Below are positions 5,576-5,624 of a stretch of 5,624 nucleotides of DNA, in pieces. A program made the position numbers and the translations under genes. Source of the DNA: Candidatus Hydrogenedentota bacterium (lineage in GTDB: Bacteria; Hydrogenedentota; Hydrogenedentia; Hydrogenedentales; CAITNO01); assembly GCA_007124105.1 (NCBI GenBank), contig SLFT01000314.1, positions 1 to 5,624 of the forward strand, in the 5' to 3' direction. The first letter of the stretch is position 1. Each line of letters starts with the position of its first letter. The notes below the pieces were generated by a model, which did not search any database, was not told the origin of the DNA, and was given only the letters and a program-made list of their open reading frames with translations.

Positions 5576-5624
5576 TGGTGGGGCCGGAGAGTGCGTTCCC
5601 CGCCCACCGCTCGTTCCCCACCCA
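5576..5624. repeat. Inverted and direct GC-rich repeats after the transposase remnant
   Basis: Directly after the stop codon GGTGGGG (5577-5583) faces its inverse CCCCACC (5616-5622), and within this span CGTTCCCCGCCCA (5594-5606) recurs with one mismatch as CGTTCCCCACCCA (5612-5624), an 18-bp period. The array reaches the window edge, so its full length is unknown. The position just downstream of a RAYT fragment suits REP sequence, but a simple GC-rich tandem repeat is also possible. Confidence 0.5.

Overview
The window carries a minus-strand block of four housekeeping genes, read right to left: gap (glyceraldehyde-3-phosphate dehydrogenase), pgk (phosphoglycerate kinase), rpsO (ribosomal protein S15) and pnp (polynucleotide phosphorylase, cut by the left edge of the window). 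To their right is a gene-poor, repeat-rich stretch. It ends in the C-terminal half of a REP-associated tyrosine transposase (RAYT/Y1 family) on the plus strand. The base composition is moderately GC-rich. Every one of the four genes has a purine-rich Shine-Dalgarno sequence and an ATG start. The proteins are clearly bacterial. Nothing here fixes the phylum. The unusual gap-pgk-rpsO-pnp order and some GAPDH segment wording (LLSVPPKD, VPVIDGSVVDL) leave me with a weak impression of a diderm from the planctomycete/PVC/Hydrogenedentes neighbourhood, probably an uncultured genome. That is an impression, not a result.

Layout: 1-1898 pnp (minus, partial, lacking only the S1 domain); 1899-2080 spacer with small hairpins; 2081-2350 rpsO (minus); 2351-2487 spacer with a short intrinsic-terminator-like hairpin after pgk and a GC-rich, possibly switching rpsO leader; 2488-3750 pgk (minus) with an unusual cysteine-rich tail; 3751-3836 spacer with a strong 10-bp inverted repeat; 3837-4835 gap (minus); 4836-5262 long non-coding region; 5263-5574 RAYT remnant (plus); 5575-5624 inverted and direct repeats running into the right edge.

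How they fit: gap and pgk catalyse consecutive glycolytic/gluconeogenic steps (GAP to 1,3-bisphosphoglycerate, then to 3-phosphoglycerate) and are probably co-transcribed, with the intergenic hairpin adjusting how much pgk is made or how stable the mRNA is. rpsO-pnp is the widespread translation/RNA-decay pair. It probably has its own promoter after the weak pgk terminator.

The most interesting region is upstream of gap. On the minus strand it shows, in order, four copies of an 11-bp repeat (TCATGAAAACA), a -35-like TTGACT, an 18-bp spacer, a -10-like CATACT overlapped by a perfect 6-bp inverted repeat, and a roughly 250-nt leader that can fold. This looks like a multi-site controlled promoter for central carbon metabolism. 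An alternative reading is that the repeats belong to the neighbouring RAYT/REP system.
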